A stretch of DNA of 64,000 nucleotides from Scytalidium lignicola (Eukaryota > Ascomycota > Leotiomycetes). Below, piece after piece: positions 1-10,837 of this stretch; within the stretch, counting starts at the first letter, position 1, and each line of letters begins with the position of its first letter. The position numbers and the translations under genes were made by a program. The notes beneath the pieces were generated by a model, which made no database searches, was not told where the DNA came from, and saw only the letters and a program-made list of their open reading frames with translations. Where the stretch lies: NCBI GenBank assembly GCA_002812745.2, contig NCSJ02000100.1, positions 1 through 64,000 on the forward strand. Direction: 5' to 3'.

Positions 1-394
1 TTCGAAAATCCTAAAATGCAAGACGCGAACGCGTCCAATACATGGAAGAACAGAATACATAGTAATTTGCTAACAAAACTGTTCAGGGGGGTATTGCATA
101 ATTTTACCGAACCATTAAAATTGAAGTGGGGTTGTCAGATTTGCATAAATTGGCATAAATTACACAATTTGCATAACTGCCTCCATTTCCACCAGACGAG
201 GGGATAATAGCGTCTGTGTCTGGAATGGTTGTGGTAGTTATCAAAATTAGCCCTGGTGCCAGAGTCTCTCCAGCCATAGTGACATTGAAAGTGGGAGAGG
301 TGAAAGGCACGGTTTTGAAAGATTGGCTGGGCCATGCTTCGGCAGCCGTGACGCTGAGAGCGAAGAAGAAAAGAAGGTGCTTTAAAGTATACAT
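1..394 (-). CDS. N-terminal part of an arylsulfotransferase-like secreted protein, cut by the window edge
   Basis: Reading leftwards from the ATG at 394, the first ~20 residues form a signal peptide (hydrophobic LLFFFALSV followed by AEA). The next ~50 residues, containing WPSQSFKTVPF and GETLAPGL, resemble the start of fungal ASST-type (Arylsulfotran_2) proteins, which begin just after the signal peptide with a P-S-Q-x-F-K segment. The reading frame stops at 104, but a pyrimidine-rich stretch ending in TTTTAG lies at about 8-15 on the minus strand. The rest of the gene therefore probably follows an intron beyond position 1. Family assignment comes from remembered motif resemblance only. It could also be a truncated relic. 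Confidence 0.45.
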
Positions 395-1644
395 TATGAA
401 GGACCAGACTGAGAAATTAAGACGGATGACTTCTTCACGGCAGAGATAAGACTGTTCTACTTATAATGTATTGCCAACATAGGGGTAACTTTACCTAAGT
501 CAACTGGGAAGCTAAATGGCGAACATTAAAGCTCCCTCCCCACATTTGGAGAAATTTTAGGGAAAAGATGATAGTCAAGCTGATATGATTAACAGAGACG
601 TAACTTAAAGGAGGAATGAAGTTTGTGACATTAATGACAGGAAGCTAAATTTATGAGGAAGTCAGGGAACGCTCGAAGGGCGTGTGAGGAGATACGCACC
701 ATCCCAATTTGTTTTAGCCCTCAAGAATCGGATCCCGGACCGAGATTCTTCGCCAATGGGGAATCAGATATCAGAACGAACTCTATCGTGGTAGATGCTG
801 ATCCTAAAATCGCTATGGTCCCATTATTCATACTTTACGTACCAGTGTATATGGAAGGTCACGGTGAAATAAGATATATGGCTTGGTTTTATGTTTTCCG
901 TTCCGTGGTAGAAGTGCTCGCTCACCCTTTTAGCAAGAAATACTACGGTGCCCAACTACAACTCTACAATATCGCATGGACGGTATATACTATATGACTT
1001 CGCGACCATTAAATTATTAAGCCCTATTAAATTAAAATTGCAAAAGAATTCACCTGTATCTGAATCTTTATATATTCTCTAGAGAATTTATGCCAAATGA
1101 AAACCCCCCCTCCAATAGTGACGGTATTATCACTTTTATCGGTAAACCAACCATGTTGCTCACAAATCGTGAGTGGGAAAGAAGGAATACACTCCCAGGA
1201 AGGCTAGTCTACACGATGATTTATCTATTGTCCATAGTATTCTATGTAAACCTGCAAAACTCAAATGCCGCTTTTTACTGGATTTACAATAACTTAATTT
1301 CATAGGTATATTTATATCAACAGGCATATCATCCTAACCACAACATCGATATGTTCATGTCAGCATACAACTCGAGTGCAACGTATGAAGAGGAGTGCTG
1401 GATGGGCCAACTCGCATTTGAAATTGAGCCGTTCATTGGTGGCAAGCGGCTTCCAGACTTAGCTACGGCGCCGCTCTTCCCGGTCCGCTCAACTTGACAG
1501 CAGTTTGTAGGCCCTGTACGTTGAGCTTGTCCTGTCCTGATAGAAACAGAGTTGTTTAAATCGAGGTAATCATATGCACTGATGGTATCACTAACTGTGA
1601 GTGACGTTTTTATTTATAGCGGCTTATGATCGAATACAACTATT
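395..1644. other. Gene-poor stretch and upstream region of the DUF1338 gene
   Basis: Two short open frames (653-997 and 1090-1305, + strand) have no recognisable domain and no convincing splice partners; I do not call them genes. CGGACCG is at 736-742 and CGGTCCG at 1481-1487, the latter about 160 bp before the DUF1338 start. Confidence 0.5.
1481..1487. promoter_or_regulatory. CGGTCCG motif upstream of the DUF1338 gene
   Basis: CGG-T-CCG is an inverted pair of CGG half-sites, the triplet that Zn2Cys6 factors recognise. The same 7-mer, in either orientation, occurs at 4384 and at 11514 and 11567 in promoters of the same putative pathway. That makes it a candidate operator for the Zn2Cys6 regulator at 6165-8831. 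Binding is inferred. Confidence 0.4.
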
Positions 1645-3096
1645 ATGGCGACTACAGTGACCACCGCAGTTACAATGACTACTGATCAGTACCTCTCTTC
1701 TGATGACATTCGGCATATGTTCTCGCAGGAAATGTCATATATATATCAAAAAGAGGTGCCTTTATATTCCAACCTTCTCTCGCTGGTTGCGGCTACCAAT
1801 AAATCCGTTACGGCAAATGACCCTGCTCTGGAGGCCCGTTTAAAAGCTACTGGCCAGATTGAGCGCCTCAATTGCGAACGTCATGGAGCCATACGCCTTG
1901 GAACGGCAGATGAGATAAGAACAATGGCCCGGTTCTTAAACGTAATGGGCATGCGATCTGTTGGTTACTACGACTTATCACAAGCTGGCTTACCTGTCCA
2001 TGCTACCTGCTTTCGATGTTTGGACCTCAGCTCATTAGAGAAGAACCCCTTTCGGCTCTTCGTTTCACTTCTCCGCCCAGATCTAATCTCGCCTTCTATC
2101 CGCTCTAAAGTCTACGACATCCTTTCTCGACGGCACATCTTCCACCCCCATGTCCTCGAACTCATTTCTATCGCGGAGGAAACAAACAATCAGCTCACGC
2201 CATCACAAGCTTCTGAATTTGTCACCTATGGCCTCGAAACTTTCAAGTGGCGGCAGACTGCCAACGTCACATTTGATGAATACTCTGAACTCTATTCTGA
2301 AAATCCCCTGCTTGCAGATGTGGCAGGATTTGAAGGGCCTCACATCAACCATCTCACCCCTAGGACCTTGGACATTGACGCTATCCAAGCGGCAATGGTC
2401 GCACAGGACATCCCCACAAAAGACACAATCGAAGGGCCACCACGGCGGCAATGTCCAATTCTGCTCCGACAAACAAGTTTCAAGGCATTAGAAGAGGCCG
2501 TCTATTTCCCTCCTTCAATCTCATCTTCCTTCTCAGAGAACGCGATTCTCGGATCCCACAGAGCCCGCTTCGGAGAAATCGAAGAGCGTGGCATAGCCTT
2601 GACACCAAATGGTCGGGCTCTATACGATCGACTCATTCAAAAGGCGATCGCTGCTAGAATCACACCACAGAACACGCGGGAATATGCCGCTATATTCTCA
2701 GAATTCCCCGATGACTGGAATGAGATTCGCAAGGCAGGTCTGGCTTGGTTCGAGTACTATGTTGCAGACCCAGCAGAATTAAGGGCTGTTCTTCAGGATG
2801 CTGCATGTTCATGCGAGCCAAGGGGTCGCTCAATTGAAGATCTAATTGAACTCGATGCCATACGCTTTAAGCCTTTGATATATGAAGATTTTTTGCCTCT
2901 ATCCGCAGCAGGTATATTCCAGAGTAATCTTGGCGGTCCTAGCAAGACGGTAGTTGGTGCCCACGCGGAGAAGAAAGTAGATGGGCGACGTCAGTTGCAA
3001 ATGGCGCTGCAAACTGATATTGTGAACGAAATGGACGTTTACAAAAGGCTACAGGAGGAGAGTCTGGAGACTTGTCGGAAGTACTTTGCACTATAA
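1645..3096 (+). CDS. DUF1338 / HglS-like 2-oxoadipate dioxygenase/decarboxylase
   Basis: Single-exon gene for a 483-residue protein of the DUF1338 (YdcJ/HglS) family, whose characterised bacterial member converts 2-oxoadipate to D-2-hydroxyglutarate with loss of CO2. Visible hallmarks are CERHGAIRLG (His80), FRLFVSLLRPDLI (136-148), INHLTPR (His236) and an acidic EIEERGIALTPNGRALY segment (311-327). The His80-His236 spacing equals that I recall for the metal ligands His70 and His226 of Pseudomonas HglS, and the third ligand, a Glu, should lie in the acidic segment. Length is normal for the family. Its neighbours produce 2-oxoadipate-type C6 diacids from 3-hydroxyanthranilate, so it would act last in the route. 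Substrate is inferred from family and context; the family call is strong. Confidence 0.85.
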   Translation: MATTVTTAVTMTTDQYLSSDDIRHMFSQEMSYIYQKEVPLYSNLLSLVAATNKSVTANDPALEARLKATGQIERLNCERHGAIRLGTADEIRTMARFLNVMGMRSVGYYDLSQAGLPVHATCFRCLDLSSLEKNPFRLFVSLLRPDLISPSIRSKVYDILSRRHIFHPHVLELISIAEETNNQLTPSQASEFVTYGLETFKWRQTANVTFDEYSELYSENPLLADVAGFEGPHINHLTPRTLDIDAIQAAMVAQDIPTKDTIEGPPRRQCPILLRQTSFKALEEAVYFPPSISSSFSENAILGSHRARFGEIEERGIALTPNGRALYDRLIQKAIAARITPQNTREYAAIFSEFPDDWNEIRKAGLAWFEYYVADPAELRAVLQDAACSCEPRGRSIEDLIELDAIRFKPLIYEDFLPLSAAGIFQSNLGGPSKTVVGAHAEKKVDGRRQLQMALQTDIVNEMDVYKRLQEESLETCRKYFAL

Positions 3097-3543
3097 ATGT
3101 TTGAAATTGCCAATTTATGTTTCTTCAATCGGATGGGGTTTATAATTTATATGGGGTATACCTAAATATAAGCTTGAGCTAATTCACTCATAGACCAGCT
3201 AAATCCACTCACCGACTCCAGTGCTGGTCTGCATCCTTGTGTATTTAAGTATACCCTTTATATAGTATATATAATTCCTGAATGTAATTCTTAAGGAGAT
3301 GTAATTACTAGGAAATTAATAATGCTGTTATGCAAATGGAGAAGTGTAAATTAGAGACTTTCACTTCAGTCAGTTCCTTACTTGTAGAACCATCAAGTTA
3401 ATTATAAGATAGCACTGAGACAGTACAACATCGTAGTGGAGGCCAATTATGNTTTTTTCACGAGAAAAAAAACATAGCCCCTCTCAACTACATGTCAGTT
3501 TTTGAACTATAATGCTTTCGACTATTTCCAATATACAGTCCCT

Positions 3544-4242
3544 TTACATCGGATCTTCCACCTTCCCACATTCTGGGCAGACTCTAAGTTCCTCATTCGT
3601 CATCCACCTTTCTATCAAGGGATCTAATTGCGTTTCTAGATCCTCGCAGTAAAATACATCTTCCCTAATCATCACTGGGTGCTCGTGATTGCTCTTTGAA
3701 CAGTACCATTGCAGTCGATCTTGGCTTCCCGGCGGGCGTGTTCTTTCCATCACAAGCCCAAAAGTGTCCTTATAGCGGATTGGCGAATGGGGCGTGTTGC
3801 CTTGCAACGTGTTAACTAGACCTTCTGAGATAAAAGGAGAGAGCGGTGTTGTAGGGCGAAGTAGGTCAATTGAGGAGTTGCAACTTACCAGGTACTAGGA
3901 ACATCTCACCCTCCTTTAACTCAATATCGCGGATTTTGTTGTTCTCCACGAGTCGCAACTTCATGCTGCCCTTGATTTGGTAGAACCACTCCTCGGTTTG
4001 ATTCACTATTTTGTGCTGTTAATATCTAGAGTATGTTTTACATTGACATGCACTCCTGCATTTTAATAAGTCGACATACGATGAAAGTCATTTCTGGTGT
4101 TCGGCCCCCCGACAACCATCAATATGAAGTCCTTTCCAGAATATATGCAGCGGTTACTGACTGGTGGTTTCAGTGTACCACCATTCTCACCAAGCCATGA
4201 TGCGAAAGCGAGGGGTAGTTGCATTTCCGTAGATGAAGCCAT
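3544..4242 (-). CDS. BNA1: 3-hydroxyanthranilate 3,4-dioxygenase
   Basis: Three exons: 4242-4080, 4005-3889 and 3800-3544, giving 178 residues, the usual length of fungal 3-HAO. The enzyme is a cytosolic Fe(II) cupin that opens the ring of 3-hydroxyanthranilate to 2-amino-3-carboxymuconate semialdehyde. The iron ligands and substrate residues are visible after splicing: Arg50 and His54 in RNDFHLNQTEEWFYQ, Glu60, and His98 in PGNTPHSPIRY. A CPECGK motif lies near the C-terminus. The first acceptor was chosen as ...AAAATAG because only it restores DFHLNQTEE. It is divergent from the ACMSD gene across 350 bp. Since 3-HAO normally serves NAD synthesis, this clustered copy is probably a dedicated catabolic paralogue; whether another copy exists elsewhere cannot be seen here. 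Confidence 0.93.
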
Positions 4243-4592
4243 TGAAACGAATGCCACTTCTGGAGAACCTGTGAACTGGGCACAAGTAGTTATGAACTTC
4301 AATGCTGTAGCCCGCCATTCAACCGTATTACATATTGCTGATATTCGAGGTGCTGGGGCCTACCGGTGATTACATGGAGCTTACGGTCCGGGCGATGAAG
4401 AAGCGGGCCGCATCCGATCGATTCGACTTCCTTACCATGATTACTGGGGAGGCTCGGTACATGCAAGAAATGAGTGAGAGAAACGGAGTGCTATATGCCG
4501 AATGTGGTAGTGTGATATTAAATAGTTATCTTCACAGGATTCGCTGACTTTTATTATCATATTTTTACGTTGTAGTAACTCGAAGTCGTGGA
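4243..4592. promoter_or_regulatory. Divergent promoter between 3-HAO and ACMSD genes
   Basis: A 350-bp intergenic region shared by two head-to-head genes of consecutive steps. It contains CGGTCCG at 4384-4390, followed closely by CGGGCCGCATCCG, so several CGG/CCG half-sites lie together. Open frames through it are not supported by any domain. Confidence 0.55.
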
Positions 4593-5890
4593 ATGTCACC
4601 ATCTCGAGATACGGACTGCTGCTGCCAGCACGGCATCTCAAGCAACTTGAAGCCACAAGATGGCCGTTTCAATAATGGCAAGTTACAGGGAACCTCGTTA
4701 TATCGTATCGATATGCACACGCACATAATGCCCTCGTCTCTCCCCAATCTCTCGTCCTTTACTACCGACGGTTACCAATCTCCCTGGCTGGAAGCGCGGC
4801 CTTCAAAATCTGGGCCCGATGGAGCAGTGGATTTGTATGTCGGATCGACTTTCTTTAGAACTGTCAAGCCAAATTGTCTTGATGCCTCTGTACGATTGGC
4901 TGAGATGGATGCTGCGGGCGTAGATGTCCAGGTGTTGAGCACGCTGCCCATATTATTTTTCTACGAAGAAGCCGCTGAACCCGTAACAATGCTTGCGCGA
5001 GAACTCAACAATCACATTGCGGGAATTTGTCATGATTACCCAGACCGATTTGTTGGATTAGCAACAGTTCCCTTGCCGGACGTCACTGCGTCTGTTGAGG
5101 AACTGAAGCGGGCAAAGTTTGAGCTTGGGTTGAACGGGGTGGAAATTGGCACTACAATCGGAGACAGGAATCTCGACGATCCAGCACTGGAGCCATTTTG
5201 GCGGGCATGCGAGGAATTAAACTTTCCAGTCTTTATACACCCCCTTGGGTATTCCCTCGATCGAGAAAACAGGGCAAGGTGGGGGAAGTACTGGGCGTCC
5301 TGGCTGGTTGGGATGTAAGTTTTGATACCTGAAAATCTTGCAAGGAGGTAGCTGCTAACCACATTGTCTTCAGGCCGTGCGAGACTGCCCTTGCAATGCA
5401 TGCGATTACATCGTCCGGTCTTCTTCTCAACTTCCCCAATCTTCGACTGTGCTTTGCACATGCTGGTGGTGCATTTCCATCCTTGATTGGCAGGATTCAG
5501 CACGGCTTCGACTGCCGTCCTGATCTGGTGGCAAGGGATGCTGGAGGACGGACCCCTACGGAGCATCTAAAATCGGGGAAGAACCTGTGGATTGATAGCC
5601 TGGTTCACGACCCAGATATGCTGGAATATCTGTGTAAGAAGATTGGATCAGATCGCATCGTCATGGGAAGTGATTATCCTTTCCCTCTAGGAGAGGTGCC
5701 TGAAGCTGGAAGAATGTTAGCTTCAGAGGACCAACTGTCAAGTTTTCTGAGCTGGAAAGAACGCGCTTACATGCTGGCAGGAAACGCAATCGATTTCTTA
5801 GGGTTGGATGAGAGGTTCCGGCACCGGTTTGAGTGTAGGCTGAATGAATTTCTGGAACGTAACAACGTGAAAACAAAGGCTTGCCTCTAA
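4593..5890 (+). CDS. 2-amino-3-carboxymuconate-6-semialdehyde decarboxylase (ACMSD)
   Basis: Amidohydrolase-superfamily decarboxylase that diverts ACMS away from quinolinate/NAD and towards 2-aminomuconate semialdehyde. Two exons, 4593-5314 and 5374-5890; the junction rebuilds [13 protein letters not shown], as expected for ACMSD. Metal-binding His42 and His44 lie in [10 protein letters not shown], a further His in FAHAGGAFP and the conserved Asp in [11 protein letters not shown]. The predicted 412 residues exceed the ~335 of animal ACMSD, partly because ~40 residues precede RIDMHTH. The start at 4593 is the first in-frame ATG, but an upstream exon or a shorter start is possible. It shares a divergent promoter with the 3-HAO gene, whose product is its substrate. 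Confidence 0.92.
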
Positions 5891-6164
5891 ATTTACACAG
5901 CATTAGAAGGAGTTGTCATGTTATACATAATATATACTGTACATTATTTGTTTGCAATGCGTTCTATAACTGCTCATGTTTATAGTTTTCATAGAGTAAT
6001 AATAGTATTATCATTCTCTAATACTTCATAACTAAAAGCCGGTGTTGTGTTCGTCTCTCATGAGTCTCAGCTCTACTGTGAGCATTCCCGCGCCATTCAA
6101 ACCAACACATCACCATACTTATTATATACAGTATTCAACACAACACCTTCTTAACTCTTCTTCG

Positions 6165-8831
6165 TCAGAAAAACATGCCCTGATCGCCGACTGCCCAAGG
6201 CTGGGGATTCGGCATCATCAGATCACCCGGAGCAAAATCTAGATCCAAGTCGGAAATCAACATGTCGTTGTCCATTGTGAACCCCTGCGGCATGGCAGTA
6301 GTGCATACGCCGAAGCCATCATGAAATGTCGGATCGCAATCTATTTCACTTGGCCATGAATGCACATCCGGCTGCGTCCTGAGGGTATCTCTCAGGCGGA
6401 CCGCGGGTTTTAGCATAGATGGTAGACTTGGCATGCCGGTGTAGCCAAGTCTTCTCTCTGCGTTCATCTCGTGTGAGAAACCTCGATACGCACTCGTGTT
6501 ACCCCGATGAGTGGGGCTCGAGTCAGCACGTATCTGTCTCTTGGGAGGCCGCTCAGCAGGTGATTCCTGCGGCGTGATCTGGCCTTCTGACGACCTTGGT
6601 GCACGCTTCTTTGAGCTGATCGAACGACTTGGGCCCTCCGTAAGGTGGCCAAAGTTGCAGACGCCTTTCTTGTAATCCCCTTGCAGCACTTGAAGGGTCA
6701 AGTCGAGGTACTCCTCCACGATGCCTTTGCATTTCCGCGCCCCTTTCCATGAAGATTCCAAACTTTGAAGAGTTTGCAGGGCCATTTCCACGTCATGCAG
6801 GGCAATGTCGGTATACATTTGGTCATTAGACCCTCTAATACACTGCATCAAAACGATCGCGCCAACGAAGACATTCTGGCCGTGAAGCACATGATAATGG
6901 CCGGCGGGAACGCTTCGCAGAAAATCCGATGACCCGTGGATGCAGTCTGTGGCGGCTTTGGCGCACCGTATTTGAGCCTGGGAGCTCTCCAGCGGAGACT
7001 GCCTATGTGGATGGGGCATGAAAACTCGATGGAGGAGAATTACGGCGGAATAGTAGGAGGAGAGAGAGATGTGTCTTTCCGCCAGCATGGTGCCGGTTGT
7101 TGCTGTCTTAATCTGCTTAGGGACGCGATACTTTGCCCATTTCTGCAGGTTCAGATTTGACTCTCTCACTCTAGATCGAAGCTCTTCATACTTCTCGACC
7201 GATCTCCACTCGTTGGCGTTCTTGACAGAGTTGACAGTCTTCAAGATGCCACCTAGAATCGTATGCAGATGGATAAAAGATTCAAACCCTGTAAGTTGGG
7301 CGTTTTTTGAACTATCCGTCAGCTCGCTGGGTAGCTCTACGTCGCAGTCGCTATCGTCAATCGCTAATGGTCGTCCAAGTGCGATGCTAAGCTGTCTTTC
7401 AAGAATGTAAAGACACCACCAGATAAAACGTCGTTTGTTTCTTTCTTCCGACGGAAGGCGGAGTCTCTCTGGTGACCGCTACCATGATTTTAGCAGTGTT
7501 TGCAGTCGGATTTAAGGGTAACTTACGTGAAGGCCAACATCTTGTCCGAGTCTTATAGCTCTTCCAATCATGATCCAAGCATCCGCCTGGCTTCCTGTCT
7601 CAGAGAGATACATGCTGAGCAGTCCGAATGCCACGATTTGTTCTTGCAATATGCCCCTCCTATCTGACTTGATTCTTTGTGACAGATTCAAGAAATGGAT
7701 CGCCTGGGTGTAAAAATGAGAGCCGATGTTTTCATAAGAGTACTTCTCGTCTATGTCATTGAAGACGGCGTGTCTTTGAGGAATCAGCGGCGCTGCAACA
7801 GCCATGACGGCAGAAAATATGCCTGCGACCCCGGCATCGAAGTTGTCGCATCCTAGAAGCTCGTCGTAAAGCACAAGCACATCGGACTTGGAAATGATTG
7901 GGAATATGAAATATACCTGTTCGACGTAGGTCTCAATCAGAATATCCACCAGCGTTTGAGGTGGCAGCTGCTGCCTCAGACTATTGTCCAACGGCTGGGG
8001 TGGTACTTCGACGTCAATAACAGCGGCAGGACTCGTGAGGAACGGTTCTCCGATATCGTAGCCTTTCTTCTTCAGGCCTGTGTTGATATGTTGACGTAAT
8101 CCTATACAACGGTCGACGATCGATGCCGTTGACCCTAATCCAACATACCTGAGTTGCCCATTGATGTCAGGATCCAGTTCACCAAATCCGTCAGCGTAGC
8201 AATGTCGATAGGAAACCTCATCCTTTACTAATGTCTGAGACTCTTCTTCGGCTCCGCGTGCCCTTTCATGCTCGTTATCCTCATCCTCCAAAAAACCGCT
8301 GGCGGCAGAGCTTGCGATAAGAGCGTCTGGCTGGGCTGTAATAGATGCGCCGTCCTCAGTATCGCCTGGAGTTGCTAGCGCAGGAGAATCCTTTCTTGCT
8401 GCGAGGCTGTCTCGCAACTCGCCAGATTTGAGCTCCTGCAGAAACTGCCGGAATGTTTCCTCCATAGACGCAACCCGGCCTTCAAGTTTCTCCATGTTGC
8501 TTCACAACAGTTAACCATGGCTGCTAGAGACAGGGCCTCCTGCTTCAGATAACCCAGACGAGGCAGACGCGGGGTGGGAAACCTACTATAGGCTTGGATT
8601 TCGAGCAGATGAGCTGGCAAAATCTACGTACGTACAGCTCGAGCCATAGCTCCGACATCTCTGGCAAGGTTCCTCCCCATTGCACTTGATCTTCTTCTTA
8701 CGGCATCCTTCACACGCCCGGCGAATTCTTTGTCTGTCTTGAGGAGGATAATTGATGTTTGACTGCGCTATGGGTCTGGATCGCGAGTTGTCTGCTTTCC
8801 TTGAAAGTGGCAGCAAATTGGGGGCAGACAT
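6165..8831 (-). CDS. Zn2Cys6 transcription factor, likely regulator of the cluster
   Basis: Three exons (8831-8632, 8499-7527, 7478-6165) join in frame to 828 residues. The zinc cluster occupies residues 40-66: [11 protein letters not shown], then [11 protein letters not shown]. It is followed directly by a predicted coiled-coil starter ([13 protein letters not shown]). The middle region around [30 protein letters not shown] and DCDVELPSE is typical of the fungal-specific transcription factor domain (Fungal_trans). It sits in the centre of the catabolic cluster, tail to tail with ACMSD and divergent from the reductase gene. That position makes it the natural candidate for pathway-specific control, probably by a pathway intermediate. 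The target motif is unknown; CGG(A/T)CCG is proposed elsewhere in this annotation. Confidence 0.85.
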
Positions 8832-9533
8832 CCCAACCGCCGGGAGTCCAGTGTCATTCGCAAGGACGGGTGGTATATTACAAGTGTGATTGAAATTGTA
8901 CTGATCTCTGTATACAGCACCGATGATGTGTTTTGTTGAAGAATACTGCCTCCTGCAAATCCCAAATCCAGGTTGTTTTGTGAGGAAAAGAAACTCGGAA
9001 TTGTTATCAGAGGTGGAAAAGGTGGTGAATTCCCTAACTAGGATACTTCTCCGAGAAATGCACTAACTTAGTTCCCCTAACTGAATGAAGCTTCAACGCC
9101 ATGACAGAGACCAATTCCCTATCTCATTATAATTCACTTACGGTAAATCCTTCCGCCTCGTATTATTCCCTCTTTCCTAAGTGGCGAGAATGCCTCGGAA
9201 CTGGCTTGCCACCAATCAACGAGTCGACTTCCTTCTCCGCAGTTCAGCACATAGGCGAATTTAAGATTCGAGTCATATTATTGCCGTCGATTATTTTATA
9301 CTTCGCGTCGTGTACTGTACCGCTACTCTTTTCTGGGCGGATATTACAGGCGGAAGACGCTCCGCAAACCTCAACGGAGACTGGACCTTCTCCACGCACG
9401 AACGGGGCTGGCTTGAAGCTTCAAGAACGGTTTATAGCTCGTTCTAGTGCCCTGCTTCAATTATGGTGGTACTAACTACCCTTTCTACCTCATCGCTACC
9501 TCCCATCTCCTGCTTCACGTGACCGACCTCAGC
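8832..9533. promoter_or_regulatory. Divergent region between the Zn2Cys6 regulator and the reductase gene
   Basis: About 700 bp upstream of both genes. No CGG(A/T)CCG was found here, but a CGG-N8-CCG arrangement is at 9351-9364. Short open frames on both strands have no recognisable domain. Confidence 0.45.
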
Positions 9534-10514
9534 ATGCGCGGCGTGACCATCCCAGAGTATGGAGACTCTTCCGTGCTGACGCTGAAGAGCGATCTTCCTG
9601 AGCCGGTGCCTAAAGATTCGGAAATCGTTATAAAGCTTGAATTCGCTGGGGTCAATTTCGTCGACACATATCAGAGAACGGGATTGTATCCAATACCGCT
9701 ACCATGCATTGCTGGCCGAGAGGGCGCGGGCACCATCACAGGCATAGGGCCTCGCGTTCCACCTGAATACGGACTCCAGGTTGGCGACAAGGCCGCTGTT
9801 TTCTCCCAGGGCACCATGGCCGAGTTCGTGGCTGCTGACGCCAAGGGCATTCTCAAGCTACCATCGCAACTCTCGACCAAAGAGGGCGCCGCGATCATGC
9901 TACAAGGCCTCACTGCGTGGACACTTGTCAAAGACGCCTACGAGGTCAAGCGTGGTGACTGGATCTTGGTCCAGGCCGCGGCTGGCGGGACTGGCGGCCT
10001 GGTTGTGCAAATGGCCAAACATCTCGGCGNCAATGTCATTGGAACGACCTCGTCCCCCGAGAAAGCCTCCGTTGCGAAAGCGCACGGGTGCGATTTTGTC
10101 ATCAATCATACTACGTTTAATGTTGAGGAGGAGGTCATGAATCTTACTCAGGGTCGAGGGTGCCATGCCGTGTTTTCAGGCATCGGCCAGGCTACATTCG
10201 TTGCGGATCTGGCTTGCACAAGGAGAAAAGGGACGCTGGTCACGTATGGGAATTCAAGTGGACCTGTCCAGAGTGTAAAACCTCTGGATCTGAGCAAAAA
10301 GAATGTAAAACTGGTACGGCCTACGCTGGCAAACTACATTACGGAAAGAGAAGAGTTTGCTCTCAGGGGGAAAGAGTTGCTAGATCTTGTAGTTAGGGGC
10401 ATTGTGAAGGTCGGCTATGGTGGCGTATATGACCTGGAAGATGTAGGAAAAGCACAGGATGATCTGGTTGGCAAGAAGACCACCGGAAAGTTGGTTGTTA
10501 AAATCTCTTCATAA
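9534..10514 (+). CDS. Quinone-oxidoreductase-like MDR reductase
   Basis: A 326-residue zinc-free medium-chain dehydrogenase/reductase of the zeta-crystallin/QOR group. The start at 9534 (MRGVTIPEYG) matches the family; the frame is open further upstream but carries no domain. Hallmarks: FAGVNFVDTYQRTGLYP, PCIAGREGAGTI, and the NADPH-binding AAAGGTGGLVVQMAKHLG. The C-terminus GKTTGKLVV-type ending (KKTTGKLVVKI) is also typical. One N (10030) falls inside a codon after HLG and does not break the frame. Placed between the pathway regulator and the aminomuconate enzymes, it is a candidate for the C=C reduction needed to turn an oxo-hexenedioate or aminomuconate into 2-oxoadipate. That role is inferred; a generic quinone reductase is the alternative. 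Confidence 0.87.
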   Translation: MRGVTIPEYGDSSVLTLKSDLPEPVPKDSEIVIKLEFAGVNFVDTYQRTGLYPIPLPCIAGREGAGTITGIGPRVPPEYGLQVGDKAAVFSQGTMAEFVAADAKGILKLPSQLSTKEGAAIMLQGLTAWTLVKDAYEVKRGDWILVQAAAGGTGGLVVQMAKHLGXNVIGTTSSPEKASVAKAHGCDFVINHTTFNVEEEVMNLTQGRGCHAVFSGIGQATFVADLACTRRKGTLVTYGNSSGPVQSVKPLDLSKKNVKLVRPTLANYITEREEFALRGKELLDLVVRGIVKVGYGGVYDLEDVGKAQDDLVGKKTTGKLVVKISS

Positions 10515-10837
10515 CTGCACGCAAATATACTAGGTATTAAATAGGTGAAGGTAATATATTACACAGCATATATGTAAGCGCGCATCCAATGAGCAACTGC
10601 GCTAGGTTTCGCATTCTCATTCGGTAATTCAATAAACTCAAGCTAAGCATTTTATTAGATTATTAGATGAGTGCAAGAGGTATATTCAGAAAATCAAGGC
10701 TATGTGGTCATATAGTAGAGATCTAGACCACGCCCCTTTCGCGTGAAGGACGGCCAGAACCCAATATCAGGTAATCGGGCAATGCCACCACTTGATTCTC
10801 CCACCACATCCCATCATTAAAATCATTGGATCCTCAT

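Noticed and set aside
653..1305. Two open frames upstream of the DUF1338 gene
   Set aside because: No recognisable domain, no splice partners, and one of them contains a CGGACCG motif that may be regulatory.
4335..4547. 70-codon frame inside the 3-HAO/ACMSD intergenic region
   Set aside because: Sits in a divergent promoter and has no domain; more likely chance.
6397..6403. CGGACCG inside the regulator gene
   Set aside because: Lies in coding sequence (AVRLRD); not counted as a promoter site.
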